A model generated the notes under the pieces. The model did not search any database and had not been told where the DNA came from. It saw only the letters and a list, made by a program, of their open reading frames with translations. A stretch of 64,000 nucleotides of DNA from Lewinellaceae bacterium (GTDB taxonomy: Bacteria; Bacteroidota; Bacteroidia; Chitinophagales; Saprospiraceae). The DNA lies in NCBI GenBank assembly GCA_020636355.1, contig JACJYB010000008.1, positions 229,216 through 293,215 on the forward strand, given 5' to 3'. The translations under genes and the position numbers were made by a program. Below, piece by piece: positions 46,019 through 55,034 of this stretch (position 1 is the stretch's first letter; each line of letters begins with the position of its first letter).

Positions 46019-46051
46019 CATGCATTGTTTATACTTGTAAAAAATCAAAAC

Positions 46052-47066
46052 ATGCTGGAACAGGAATTGGCGATCGCCCAACGAGACCTTGAAAAGAATG
46101 GATGGCTGGATATCGAAGTAGATCCGACCCTGGACCTGGTTGCGGAAATCAACCGGTTAAAAAAAAAAACGCCATCATCCTGGCGCATTATTACCAGGAA
46201 TCGGAGATTCAGGACATCGCCGACTACATCGGTGATAGTCTCGGACTTTCCCAAAAGCCGCCAAGACCGATGCGGACATCATTGTATTTGCCGGAGTGCA
46301 TTTTATGGCCGAAACGGCCAAGATGTTATCGCCGCAAAGAAAGTGTTGCTCCCCGACCTCAAGGCCGGATGCTCTCTGGCTGACTCCTGCCCGCCTGCTC
46401 TTTTCCGCAAATTCAAGGAGAAATACCCCGATCACGTGGTCGTTTCGTACATCAACTGTACTGCAGAACTAAAGACACTTACGGATGTCTGCTGCACTTC
46501 CTCAATGCCGTGCAAATTATCAACAGCATTCCGGAAGACAAACCGATCATCTTTGCCCCGGATAAAAATCTGGGCGCCTACCTGAAGAAAAAGACCGGCC
46601 GGGATATGATCCTTTGGAATGGCACCTGCATGGTTCATGAGATCTTTTCTCAGGAGAAAATCACGAGACTGCGTGAGCGTCATCCGGATGCGAAATTCAT
46701 TGCCCACCGGAATGTGAAGCAGCCCTGCTCGAACAAGCCGACTACATCGGATCGACCAGTGGCTTGCTGAAATATACCAAAGAAAACCCTGCCCAGGAAT
46801 TCATTGTAGCCACCGAGGTGGGCATCATCCATCAGATGCAGAAAGCATCGCCATTAAAAACATTTATACCGGCACCGCCGGAAAACATGTGCGCCTGCAA
46901 CGAATGCCCCCACATGAAGCGCAACACCATGGAGAAACTATATCTCTGCATGGAATTTGAACAGCCGGAGATCATCCTGGAAGACTGGATCATCGAGCAG
47001 GGTCGCGCCAGCATCGACCGTATGCTGGAGGTCTCCGAGCAGGCCGGGCTGAAACTGGCGGATTGA
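46052..47066 (+). pseudogene. nadA: Quinolinate synthase NadA with five frameshifts
   Basis: The three frames together spell a complete NadA, which condenses iminoaspartate with DHAP to quinolinate using a 4Fe-4S cluster. Recognisable parts are AIILAHYYQESEIQDIADYI, KAGCSLADSCP, SYINCTAELK, FAPDKNLGAYL, WNGTCMVHE and MCACNECPHMK. The frame breaks five times, each repaired by adding one base: the A11 run at 46159-46169, then near 46257, 46337, 46502 and 46706. All are losses in or next to short homopolymers, and no in-frame stop or key-residue loss is seen. The start is the ATG at 46052. The pattern fits read or assembly error better than natural decay, since NadA is normally needed for de novo NAD synthesis. 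Confidence 0.87.
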
Positions 47067-47070
47067 ATGG

Positions 47071-47131
47071 AGAGGTAAAAGAGAGAAGTTAAAGAAGTAG
47101 AAAAGGTATCAGAAGTAAAAGAGGTAAAAGG
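47071..47131. repeat. Hexamer-like repeat array (AGAGGTAAAAGAAGTAG type)
   Basis: Degenerate units AGAGGTAAAAG, AGAAGTTAAAG, AAGTAG, AAAAGGTATC, AGAAGTAAAAG and AGGTAAAAGG. It begins 4 bp after the nadA stop codon. Same dialect as 7541-7591 (opposite strand), 50463-50562 and 62368-62428. Confidence 0.7.
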
Positions 47132-47279
47132 TCACCTTGTGTAAAAACCAAATGCGGAAGCCGACGTGTGATTTAGGAGGATTTTGATTTGTGTTGCACA
47201 TACGCACTCGCAGGTTGGAAATACTTATGACAAAACGAAGAAGCAGAATCCGTATTTCTGTTACCAATTACAATTGCTG

Positions 47280-47287
47280 TATCTTTG
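47280..47287 (+). promoter_or_regulatory. -7 box of the E1 dehydrogenase gene
   Basis: TATCTTTG is an exact TAnnTTTG match 18 nt before the ATG at 47306. A degenerate -33 (TTCTG) lies 19 nt upstream. Confidence 0.5.
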
Positions 47288-47305
47288 CCGGGATAATTTT
47301 ATAGT

Positions 47306-49309
47306 ATGACTTCCGGGGTACATCCTGCCTTGACTTTCGATTCATCTACCTATACCGGTGACCAGCTGATCCATCTTTACCGGCAGTTGCTTCGTCCCCG
47401 GCTCATCGAAGAAAAGATGCTTTTGCTGCTGCGGCAGGGCAAGATCACCAAGTGGTTTTCAGGCATCGGACAGGAGGCTATTGCAGTAGGATGTGCGGAA
47501 GCGTTGCATCCGGATGAATACATCTTCACCCTGCACCGCAATCTGGGTGTCTTTACGTCCCGCCAGGTACCCTTACTCGCCTTGTTCAGCCAATGGCAAG
47601 GCAAAGCGACCGGATTCACCAAAGGCCGGGACCGTTCGTTCCATTTCGGGATACCTGAATACCACATCATCGGTATGATCTCCCATCTGGGACCTCAGCT
47701 ATCACTCGCCGATGGTGTCGCTATGGCCCATCGCTTTAAAGGCGAACGCAAAGTTGCCCTGGCATTTACCGGAGAAGGCGGAACCAGTGAGGGTGAATTT
47801 CACGAGGCACTGAATCTTGCTGCCGTATGGGATCTCCCCGTCATCTTTATCATTGAGAACAACGGGTATGGCCTCTCAACACCAACTTCGGAACAATTCC
47901 GTTGTAACCGGCTTGCCGACCGAGCTGCCGGCTATGGTATGGAGGGCATCACCATCGATGGTAACAATATCCTGGAGGTGTACCAAACCATATCCCGCTA
48001 TGCCGAGGCATTGCGTGAAAATCCAAGACCGGTACTCATCGAATGCATGACTTTCCGGATGCGTGGCCATGAAGAAGCGTCTGGAACCAAATATGTCCCG
48101 CCACATCTTATGGAGACCTGGGCTGCCAAGGATCCGGTTGACAATTATGAGCAGTATCTGGTCGAACATGGAGTGCTCAGTGAAACGGATACCACGGCTA
48201 TCCGCCGTGAGATCAAAGAAGAGATCCAGCAAGCCTGGGACTTAACGGAGCTGGAGCCTGAGGTAACTGTTGATGAAGCTGTTGAAATACAAGATGTCTA
48301 CCGTCCCCATGATCACCTGCCACAGCATCCTTTTCCGGAAACCACAAGCGATGAACTTCGCTTTGTTGATGCCATCAAGGATGGGCTGTTGGAAGCGATG
48401 AAAAAGCATCCCAACCTGGTGCTGATGGGGCAGGATATCGCCGGATACGGAGGTGTTTTCAAGATCACCGAAGGATTTCTGGATCGATTTGGCGCAGAAC
48501 GTGTCCGCAACACGCCACTCTGTGAGAGCGCGGTGATCGGAGCTGCATTGGGCGCCAGCCTGCATGGTTTGAAGACCATGGTCGAGATGCAATTTGCCGA
48601 TTTTGTCAGCTGTGGATTTAACCAGATCGTCAACAACCTAGCCAAATTGCACTACCGCTGGGAGGGCTTGGCCGACGTTGTAATCCGCATGCCTACCGGT
48701 GCCGGTACTGGTGCAGGACCATTTCATTCCCAAAGTAATGAGGCGTGGTTCTTTCATACACCGGGATTAAAAATTGTCTACCCGTCGACACCCTATGATG
48801 CCAAAGGATTGCTCCTGGCGTCCTTTGAGGATCCAAATCCGGTATTGTATTTTGAGCACAAGGCGCTTTACCGCAAAATCAAAGGGAATGTACCGCAAGG
48901 TTATTATACGGTCCCGGTTGGCGAGGCTTCGGTGGTGCGTACCGGCACTCAGGCTACTATCGTGACCTATGGAGCAGGCGTACATTGGGCAACCGAGGTC
49001 GTCGCATCCACTCAGTGGGATATTGAAATAATTGACCTGCGGACGTTATTGCCGCTGGATTTTGAGACCATTGAAAAAAGCATCCGAAAGACGCATCGTG
49101 CATTGATCCTCCATGAAGATACCCTGACCGGGGGCATAGGAGGCGAAATAGCTGCCCGCATCGGAGAAGCTTTATTTGCCGAACTGGATGCGCCGGTAAT
49201 GCGGGTAGCGAGTTTGGATACGCCGGTGCCCTTCGCCATTGCGCTGGAAAATGTATTTTTGGCGCGTCAACGTCTGGAAAGGACGCTGGAACAATTGATT
49301 AACTATTAA
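47306..49309 (+). CDS. Fused 2-oxoacid dehydrogenase E1 (alpha + beta), probably branched-chain
   Basis: A 667-residue fusion of the two E1 subunits. Residues about 1-330 are the alpha part, with the thiamine diphosphate motif from FTGEGGTSEGEFHEALNLAA (about 154) to FIIENNGYGLST. Residues about 350-667 are the beta part, with LMGQDIAGYGGVFKITEGF, NTPLCESAVIGAALGAS and PTGAGTGAGPFHSQSNEAWF. Fused E1 chains of this type are usual in Bacteroidota and are closest to branched-chain 2-oxoacid dehydrogenase, making branched acyl-CoA for iso-fatty acids. E2 and E3 are not in the window. A DUF5606 gene starts 8 bp downstream. Confidence 0.92.
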   Translation: MTSGVHPALTFDSSTYTGDQLIHLYRQLLRPRLIEEKMLLLLRQGKITKWFSGIGQEAIAVGCAEALHPDEYIFTLHRNLGVFTSRQVPLLALFSQWQGKATGFTKGRDRSFHFGIPEYHIIGMISHLGPQLSLADGVAMAHRFKGERKVALAFTGEGGTSEGEFHEALNLAAVWDLPVIFIIENNGYGLSTPTSEQFRCNRLADRAAGYGMEGITIDGNNILEVYQTISRYAEALRENPRPVLIECMTFRMRGHEEASGTKYVPPHLMETWAAKDPVDNYEQYLVEHGVLSETDTTAIRREIKEEIQQAWDLTELEPEVTVDEAVEIQDVYRPHDHLPQHPFPETTSDELRFVDAIKDGLLEAMKKHPNLVLMGQDIAGYGGVFKITEGFLDRFGAERVRNTPLCESAVIGAALGASLHGLKTMVEMQFADFVSCGFNQIVNNLAKLHYRWEGLADVVIRMPTGAGTGAGPFHSQSNEAWFFHTPGLKIVYPSTPYDAKGLLLASFEDPNPVLYFEHKALYRKIKGNVPQGYYTVPVGEASVVRTGTQATIVTYGAGVHWATEVVASTQWDIEIIDLRTLLPLDFETIEKSIRKTHRALILHEDTLTGGIGGEIAARIGEALFAELDAPVMRVASLDTPVPFAIALENVFLARQRLERTLEQLINY

Positions 49310-49317
49310 GAACACGT

Positions 49318-49719
49318 ATGAATTTAGAAAAGGTCGTCGCCGTCAGTGGATTGCCCGGGTTGTACAAATTGGTTACACCGCGTAACAATGGCCTGATCAT
49401 TGAAGATTTTGATACCGGAAAAAAGCGGTTCATTTCCATCCGGCAGCATGTCTTCACCCCGTTGGCCTCCGTCTCCATCTTTACCGAGGATGAACCGGAA
49501 GAATTGAACACCATCTTTGCAGCAATGGAAGCCAAAGCCGGCGAATTGGATGCGGATGCAGCACTGGAAAACAATCAGGATCTGGCCGAATATTTCGGAG
49601 AAATTCTTCCCAGCTATGACCGGGATCGGGTCCATATCGGAGACATGAAGAAAGTCGTGAAGTGGTATCTTTTTCTTCGCGATCACCAATTGTTACATGG
49701 AGGCGACGAAGAAGAATAA
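49318..49719 (+). CDS. DUF5606 protein
   Basis: A 133-residue protein with the typical start MNLEKVVAVSGLPGLYKLV, followed by GLIIEDFDTGKKRFISIRQHV and SVSIFTEDEPEEL. DUF5606 is restricted to Bacteroidota and its role is unknown; the fold has been described as SH3-like at the N-terminus. The C-terminal helical part (YFGEILPSYDRDRV...VKWYLFLRDH) ends in an acidic tail. It lies between the E1 and GT2 genes with spacings of 8 bp each, so all three are likely co-transcribed. Confidence 0.88.
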   Translation: MNLEKVVAVSGLPGLYKLVTPRNNGLIIEDFDTGKKRFISIRQHVFTPLASVSIFTEDEPEELNTIFAAMEAKAGELDADAALENNQDLAEYFGEILPSYDRDRVHIGDMKKVVKWYLFLRDHQLLHGGDEEE

Positions 49720-49727
49720 CCTGCTTT

Positions 49728-50474
49728 ATGTATAAAGGTCAAAAGGTTGTTGTCGTTCTTCCCGCCTACAATGCGGCTAAAACACTCGAAAAAACCTTCC
49801 GGGAAATACCAACAGACTTGGTGGACGAGGTGATCCTTTGCGATGACTTCAGTACCGACGAGACTTCGGAAGAAGCACGGCGCCTGGGTATCGATCATGT
49901 GATCCGCCACGAACAAAATAAAGGGTATGGCGGAAACCAGAAAACGCTTTACAATGCTGCTCTCGAGCTTGGCGCGGATATCGTGATCATGCTTCACCCG
50001 GATTACCAGTATACTCCGAAGCTCATCCCGTCCATGGTGAATATCATCGGGGAAGATCTTTTTCCGGTGGTGCTGGGTTCACGAATCCTGGGCAAAGGCG
50101 CGCTGGATGGAGGCATGCCCTATTACAAATACGTGGCTAACCGCTTCCTTACCTTGTTTCAAAACATTCTGGTCAATCATAAACTCTCAGAATACCACAC
50201 CGGGTACCGGGCTTTTCATGCGCGGGTATTAAAAGGAATTAATTTTCAGGTTAATTCCGATGATTTTGTCTTTGACAATGAAATGCTTTCCCAGATCATC
50301 TATGCCGGTTACCCGATCGCAGAGATTTCCTGTCCTACCAAATACTTCGAAGAAGCTTCCAGCATTAATTTCCGCCGCAGTGTCAAATACGGATTGGGTG
50401 TCATGCGCGTCTCATTAGCCCATTTTCTTAACAAAGTGGGTTTGATGAAGTCAGAGCGGTATGGTAAAAGGTAA
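49728..50474 (+). CDS. Family 2 glycosyltransferase
   Basis: The ATG at 49728 (248 residues, MYKGQKVVVVLPAYNAAKTL) is preferred; the frame opens earlier at 49662 but overlaps DUF5606. It has the GT-A fold: VVVLPAYNA, the first acidic motif ILCDDFSTDET, HEQNKGYGGNQKTLY, then MLHPDYQY as the D-x-D equivalent, and HTGYRAFHARVL. It resembles dolichol- or polyprenyl-phosphate mannosyltransferases without a membrane anchor. The last residues (YGKR) and the stop codon are encoded by the start of a GGTAAAAGG repeat. Confidence 0.9.
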   Translation: MYKGQKVVVVLPAYNAAKTLEKTFREIPTDLVDEVILCDDFSTDETSEEARRLGIDHVIRHEQNKGYGGNQKTLYNAALELGADIVIMLHPDYQYTPKLIPSMVNIIGEDLFPVVLGSRILGKGALDGGMPYYKYVANRFLTLFQNILVNHKLSEYHTGYRAFHARVLKGINFQVNSDDFVFDNEMLSQIIYAGYPIAEISCPTKYFEEASSINFRRSVKYGLGVMRVSLAHFLNKVGLMKSERYGKR

Positions 50475-50562
50475 AAAGGTAGCAGAAGTAGAAAAAGTAG
50501 AAGACAAAGTGCTGACCGAATGGAAGGAGCATCAGCAAGTAGCAGAAGTAGCATGGGTAAAA
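50463..50562. repeat. Left repeat tract (GGTAAAAGG / AGCAGAAGTA type)
   Basis: GGTAAAAGGTAAAAAGGTAG then CAGAAGTAGAAAAAGTAGAAG, and a second patch AAGTAGCAGAAGTAGCATGG at 50537-50556. It overlaps the GT2 stop codon. A related tract in the opposite orientation lies at 50701-50735, so the pair is an imperfect inverted repeat. Confidence 0.65.
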
Positions 50563-50700
50563 TAGCCTATGGCATTTTCTTCAATTCCATGCTCATTAAG
50601 GCATCGTAATAACTCCGGGTTAAAACTAACTCATTCTGAACCCAAACACGATTTCATGATCTACAGTGGATTACTCTAAGCAATCTCACCACCCTTAGTC

Positions 50701-50735
50701 ACCTTTGGTACCTTCGATACTTCTGTTACTTATCC
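50701..50735. repeat. Right repeat tract, inverted with respect to 50463-50562
   Basis: ACCTTTGGTACCTTCGATAC then TTCTGTTACTTATCC. Its reverse complement contains AGTAACAGAAGTA, close to GGTAGCAGAAGTA of the left tract. It ends 1 bp before the bamA stop codon. Confidence 0.6.
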
Positions 50736-50736
50736 A

Positions 50737-53253
50737 TTAATCCGGTTCAAAGCCCAGGATGATACTAAATTTACCGAATTCGGTCCATTTGGCTCCTGAA
50801 TTGATCAGGCTGGGTTTATCCCACCCAAAACCATAATCAAATCCGAGCAAGCCAAACATCGGCAAGAAGACCCGAAGGCCTAAGCCGCTGGATCTTCGTA
50901 AATCGAAAGGCCGGTACGTTTTACCCCCCAGCCAGCTATTACCGCCGTCGAGGAATGCAAGGACGTAGATGGTGGAATTCTGTTCCAGCGAAACCGGATA
51001 ACGCAATTCCAGTGAATATTTGTTGAAGATGTTTCCACCGCCGACACTATTGCTGTTCACCGCTATATCGCTCACCTCATAACCACGCAGCGAAAGGATG
51101 TCTTTACCCTGGATACCAATGGTCTGGTTTGACAGTCCGTCACCCCCCAGTTCAAACCGCTCGAAGGGAGAGATACCAACTTCCGAGTTGTAATAACCGA
51201 GGTAACCCATTTTGGCACTGGCGCGGAAAACCAATTTACCAACCAGGGTCGCATACCATTCGGCATCGATCCGCCATTTGTGGTATTCCAGAAAATGGAA
51301 GCGGTCCTGTATCGAGATTTCGTCGTAATTCTTATTGTTGAATAATGAATAGGGCGGTGTTAACTGAGCAGTAACCGAAATCCTCGATCCAGACCTTGGA
51401 AAGGTCGGTTCAAATACCGTGCTGCGTGTCAGGTTTAAACGCAGACTGAAGTTATTGAAACGACCATCAGCGACTGCCTGACCTTTGTAATAAAACCCTC
51501 CGTAGGCATAATCCTGCAGGACGATATTTTCAATGTTAGCTGTAGCGCTGAACACAAAGAAGTCATCCGGCCATTTTAACTGGGTTCCCAGACCGGTATA
51601 GATGGAGCCGATGGCCAAAACACCCTGGCTAAACAGGGTCCGGTCAAATTTGGAATATTGAGCGCCAAGGCTAAATGAATTCGCCTTCTTTCCACCCAAC
51701 CAGGGTTCGGTAAAGTTGAAATTGTAGGATTGATAAAAACGGCTGTTGGTTTGCGCCCGGATGCTTAATTTTTGACCGTCACCTTTTGGCAGTGGACGCC
51801 AGGCTTTCCGGTTGGCAATGTTCCGCAAGGAGAAGTTGTTGAATTGAAATCCAAGGGTACCGATTACCCCGGAATAGCCACCCCAACCCGCTGATAATTC
51901 CAACTGGTCGGAGGGTTTCTCCTCCAAAACATATTCGATATCTACCGTACCCCGCTCCTGGTTGATCGGAGTATTCATAGAAATTTTCTCAGGATCGAAA
52001 AATCCCAGGGCGATGATCTGACGCTGGGAGCGGACGATGTCGGACCGGCTGAACTTGTTACCGGGACGCGTAAATACCTCCCGGCGAATGACATGCTCAT
52101 GCGTGATGGTGTTGCCCCGGATGTCGACTTTGTCAATCGTCGCTTGCGGGCCTTCCAGGATACGCATCTCGATATCGATGGAGTCTCCGGTAATGGCCAC
52201 CTCCACCGGATCTACCCGGAAAAACAGATATCCGTCATCCAGATACAGAGAACTTACATCCCGGCCATCAGGACTGTAATGCAACCGCTGATCCAGCAAT
52301 TCTTTATTATAAACATCCCCTTTTTCAATGCCCAGATAGCTATCCAGGGTTTTATTATCGTGAATCGTATTTCCTTTCCAGGTGATATTCCGGAAAAAAT
52401 ATTGGGTGCCTTCTTCCAGGAAGATCCGGATCATCAGTTCACCATCATCATTACGCCAGATGGAATCATGGGTGATCTGTGCATCCCGGTACCCCACTGT
52501 GTTGTAATAGTCAATGAGTGCCGTTTTGTCCTCTTCAAATTCTTTATTGACCAGGCGGGACTTGGCAAAGATCTTGGACTTGCGGTGAATGTTTTTCATC
52601 TTACGGCGCAACTTGCCGGACGTCACCTCTTTATTGCCTACAAACTGAATATCCTTGATCTTAACCTTCTCCTTGGGATCGACCGTAAATGTTAATGCAA
52701 TGCTATTGGTCTTTTCATTATCAATGGCCTCCGCTACCGCTACTTCAACATCCAGGAATCCTTTTTCGCGATAATATTTCTTGATGGCATTGATCGCATT
52801 TTGTTTGGTGTTGGTGGTGACGCTACTTCCTTTGATGAGAAACGGTTCCAGCTTTTCATTCAGCGATTCTGTCTGCCCCTTACGGACACCCTTGAAATTG
52901 TATTTTGATAACCGGGGACGCTCGGTAACATCGATATTCAGGTACACGACATCTCCTATCTGTTTGGTCTTCAGAATCCGTACCTGGGTAAACAGTCCCA
53001 ACTTGTATAATTTGGTAATTGCTTTGCCGAAACGGTCACCCGGAATGGTAATCCGGTCTCCAACTTTCAAACCGCTTAGGCTGACTATCGCATTCTCATC
53101 CGTAAAGTGCGCGCCGGTAACACTTACTTCACCTATCTCATATTCCTGATACGAATCGTAGGAAATGACCGGCAAACTATCCGTCGTTTGAGCGAGCGCC
53201 GGCATCCCTAGCGCAATAAATAGCGTATATAGTACGAGCTGCTTTATGTTCAT
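50737..53253 (-). CDS. bamA: Outer membrane protein assembly factor BamA
   Basis: An 838-residue Omp85 protein. A signal peptide (about 1-21) is followed by a series of POTRA domains in the first 420 residues, for example GDRITIPGDRFGKAITKLY, KKYYREKGFLDVEVAVAEA and YNTVGYRDAQITHDSIW, and then the 16-stranded barrel with EKPSDQLELSAGWGGYSGV and the C-terminal KFSIILGFEPD. It inserts proteins into the outer membrane. It follows uppS on the same strand, the usual Bacteroidota order, but the ompH/skp genes often found next are not here. The ortholog is expected to be essential. Confidence 0.95.
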   Translation of the reverse strand: MNIKQLVLYTLFIALGMPALAQTTDSLPVISYDSYQEYEIGEVSVTGAHFTDENAIVSLSGLKVGDRITIPGDRFGKAITKLYKLGLFTQVRILKTKQIGDVVYLNIDVTERPRLSKYNFKGVRKGQTESLNEKLEPFLIKGSSVTTNTKQNAINAIKKYYREKGFLDVEVAVAEAIDNEKTNSIALTFTVDPKEKVKIKDIQFVGNKEVTSGKLRRKMKNIHRKSKIFAKSRLVNKEFEEDKTALIDYYNTVGYRDAQITHDSIWRNDDGELMIRIFLEEGTQYFFRNITWKGNTIHDNKTLDSYLGIEKGDVYNKELLDQRLHYSPDGRDVSSLYLDDGYLFFRVDPVEVAITGDSIDIEMRILEGPQATIDKVDIRGNTITHEHVIRREVFTRPGNKFSRSDIVRSQRQIIALGFFDPEKISMNTPINQERGTVDIEYVLEEKPSDQLELSAGWGGYSGVIGTLGFQFNNFSLRNIANRKAWRPLPKGDGQKLSIRAQTNSRFYQSYNFNFTEPWLGGKKANSFSLGAQYSKFDRTLFSQGVLAIGSIYTGLGTQLKWPDDFFVFSATANIENIVLQDYAYGGFYYKGQAVADGRFNNFSLRLNLTRSTVFEPTFPRSGSRISVTAQLTPPYSLFNNKNYDEISIQDRFHFLEYHKWRIDAEWYATLVGKLVFRASAKMGYLGYYNSEVGISPFERFELGGDGLSNQTIGIQGKDILSLRGYEVSDIAVNSNSVGGGNIFNKYSLELRYPVSLEQNSTIYVLAFLDGGNSWLGGKTYRPFDLRRSSGLGLRVFLPMFGLLGFDYGFGWDKPSLINSGAKWTEFGKFSIILGFEPD

Positions 53254-53294
53254 AGCATGGTGCTGTAAAGCGGTTAAGCTTTTGAAAAACGAAG

Positions 53295-53326
53295 CAAAGG
53301 TAACGTCTGTGACGCATTTACCCTAA
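53295..53326 (-). promoter_or_regulatory. Bacteroidota-type promoter of bamA
   Basis: On the minus strand TTAG (53323-53326) is followed after 20 nt by TACCTTTG (53295-53302), an exact TAnnTTTG -7 box about 40 nt before the start codon. bamA can therefore be transcribed apart from uppS. Confidence 0.55.
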
Positions 53327-53429
53327 ATTCTTCATTTTTAAAAGATTCTTAACAAGGTTTTAGGCTGCGCGGCATTCGCTGGATGCTTCCCGCGGGTATG
53401 CATTTAAACACCAAAACACGTCAAATCGC

Positions 53430-54170
53430 TTATGCTAACTGCTCGCTGATCATGCCAAAACGTCGTTCACGCTGCTGATAGGCGACGATGGCCTGATAGA
53501 GGTGCTCCTTCCGGAAGTCGGGCCAGAGAACGGTGGTGAAATACAATTCGGCATAGGCCAGTTGGTAGCATAAAAAATTGCTGGTCCTTTGCTCGCCCGA
53601 GGTTCGGATCATAAATTCCGGGTCGGGTATCTCACGGGTAGCAAGGTATTCCTGAAAGTGCTTTTCATCAATTTGGTCGGGATCCAGCTTGCCTTCCTGG
53701 ACACTCCTGGCTATGTTCCGTGCTGCCTGGACGATATCCCAGCGCCCACTGTAATTCAACGCAAGCACCAATGTCATCCGGGTATTGGCCTTGGTCTTTT
53801 CAATCCCCTCAAGGAGAGCTCGACGGGTATGGTCGGGCAAAGCAGCCAGATCACCGATAGCTGTTAGCCGGATGTTATTCTCCATCAGGGTGTGGATCTC
53901 TTTCGACAAAGTTTCCACCAATAAATGGAGCAATGCATTAACCTCCAACTGCGGACGGTTCCAGTTTTCAGTGGAAAAAGCATAGAGGGTAAGATACTTA
54001 ATGCCTAATTCAGCGGCAGCCTCTGTCGTCTCGCGAACTGCTTTTACTCCATTGCGGTGACCAAAAACGCGCGGCTTACTGTGTTGCTTAGCCCAGCGTC
54101 CGTTGCCATCCATAATAATGGCCACATGCTGTGGTAACTTTTCAGGTATGATCAGGCTCTTATAATCCAT
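53430..54170 (-). CDS. uppS: Isoprenyl (undecaprenyl) diphosphate synthase
   Basis: A 246-residue cis-prenyltransferase. HVAIIMDGNGRWAKQ (Asp21 binds magnesium), GHRNGVKAVRE, LTLYAFSTENWNRP and EFMIRTSGEQRTSNFL are the conserved regions I-V. It makes undecaprenyl diphosphate, the lipid carrier for peptidoglycan and surface glycans. It is upstream of bamA with 176 bp between. Confidence 0.95.
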   Translation of the reverse strand: MDYKSLIIPEKLPQHVAIIMDGNGRWAKQHSKPRVFGHRNGVKAVRETTEAAAELGIKYLTLYAFSTENWNRPQLEVNALLHLLVETLSKEIHTLMENNIRLTAIGDLAALPDHTRRALLEGIEKTKANTRMTLVLALNYSGRWDIVQAARNIARSVQEGKLDPDQIDEKHFQEYLATREIPDPEFMIRTSGEQRTSNFLCYQLAYAELYFTTVLWPDFRKEHLYQAIVAYQQRERRFGMISEQLA

Positions 54171-54229
54171 TCAGACCTTTTGACCTCTAAAGGTAATAAA
54201 ATGAGATCCTAATTCGTGGACATTGCTAC

Positions 54230-54265
54230 AAACAAAAAAGGTGTACAGTTGGGCTGTACACCTTT
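54230..54265 (-). terminator. Intrinsic terminator after the 54293 lipoprotein gene
   Basis: A perfect 9-bp stem (54240-54248 with 54254-54262) and 5-nt loop; read on the minus strand it is followed by TTTTTTGTTT. It lies about 30 bp after the lipoprotein stop codon. The plus-strand side has only a short T3 tract, so it is mainly directed at the minus strand. Confidence 0.85.
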
Positions 54266-54292
54266 AATAGTTCTCGTGTTGATCGGTGTGAA

Positions 54293-54835
54293 TTACTTTA
54301 CTGGCATCAGCTGGGCAACCAGGTCAGACCAGTTTTTATGTGAATCAGAAACTTGGGATTTGATCGCATCCAGTTTCTCTTTCCATGCAGTTACATTAGC
54401 CGTAGCATCGGAAACCAAGGTGGTCAGATCAGCAATTTTGGTTGAAGCATCGCTTTCCAGTTCACCTGCAGCCAAACCATCTTTCAACGTAGTCAGTTCT
54501 GTAGATTTCTCCTGCCAGTTGGTAACGAAGTCACTTACCTGTGTGCTCAGCTCGTCAAAGCCTTGACCACTGTTTTGGAAAGCCGTTTCAGCTTCCATGA
54601 TTTTGGTTTTAGCGTCTTCCGGCATTGCAGCTACAGTCGTTTCATCCAAAGTCATGCTGGAAACCATCTGAGCAAAAGAAGTTTTTTCCTGAGCTACCTG
54701 GTTAGCCAAATCGGTTACGGTAGTGGTGGCTTCGTCCCACTGGGAAGCAAGTGAATCTATACTTCCACGGTATTGCTCAACTGAGTTACAAGCAAACAAT
54801 ACCAAACCAAATGCAAAAACAACAAACTTTTTCAT
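54293..54835 (-). CDS. Helical lipoprotein of unknown function
   Basis: A 180-residue protein with an SPII signal (MKKFVVFAFGLVLFAC, Cys16). The rest is a threonine/alanine-rich helical bundle or coiled coil (SLASQWDEATTTVTDLANQV, FVTNWQEKSTELTTLKDGL, DATANVTAWKEKLDAIK). I know this type from other Bacteroidota genomes but it has no assigned role. It is a single-gene unit with its own terminator at 54230-54265. Confidence 0.8.
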   Translation of the reverse strand: MKKFVVFAFGLVLFACNSVEQYRGSIDSLASQWDEATTTVTDLANQVAQEKTSFAQMVSSMTLDETTVAAMPEDAKTKIMEAETAFQNSGQGFDELSTQVSDFVTNWQEKSTELTTLKDGLAAGELESDASTKIADLTTLVSDATANVTAWKEKLDAIKSQVSDSHKNWSDLVAQLMPVK

Positions 54836-55034
54836 AGTTTAAAAAGGATTTAAAAGTTAAGGTCGAATTGTCTTCGATAATATCGTCTTATAAAAATTCA
54901 GCTTAAGAAAGTGCGTCTTGGAGAGATGGTACGTATCAAATAAAAATCTCTCTTTTAACGGCGTCCTTTTGCTTTTTCGTATAATCAGACGGAAATTTTT
55001 ACACCGGTCACATCTTTTGAAAAAATATTTTTTG

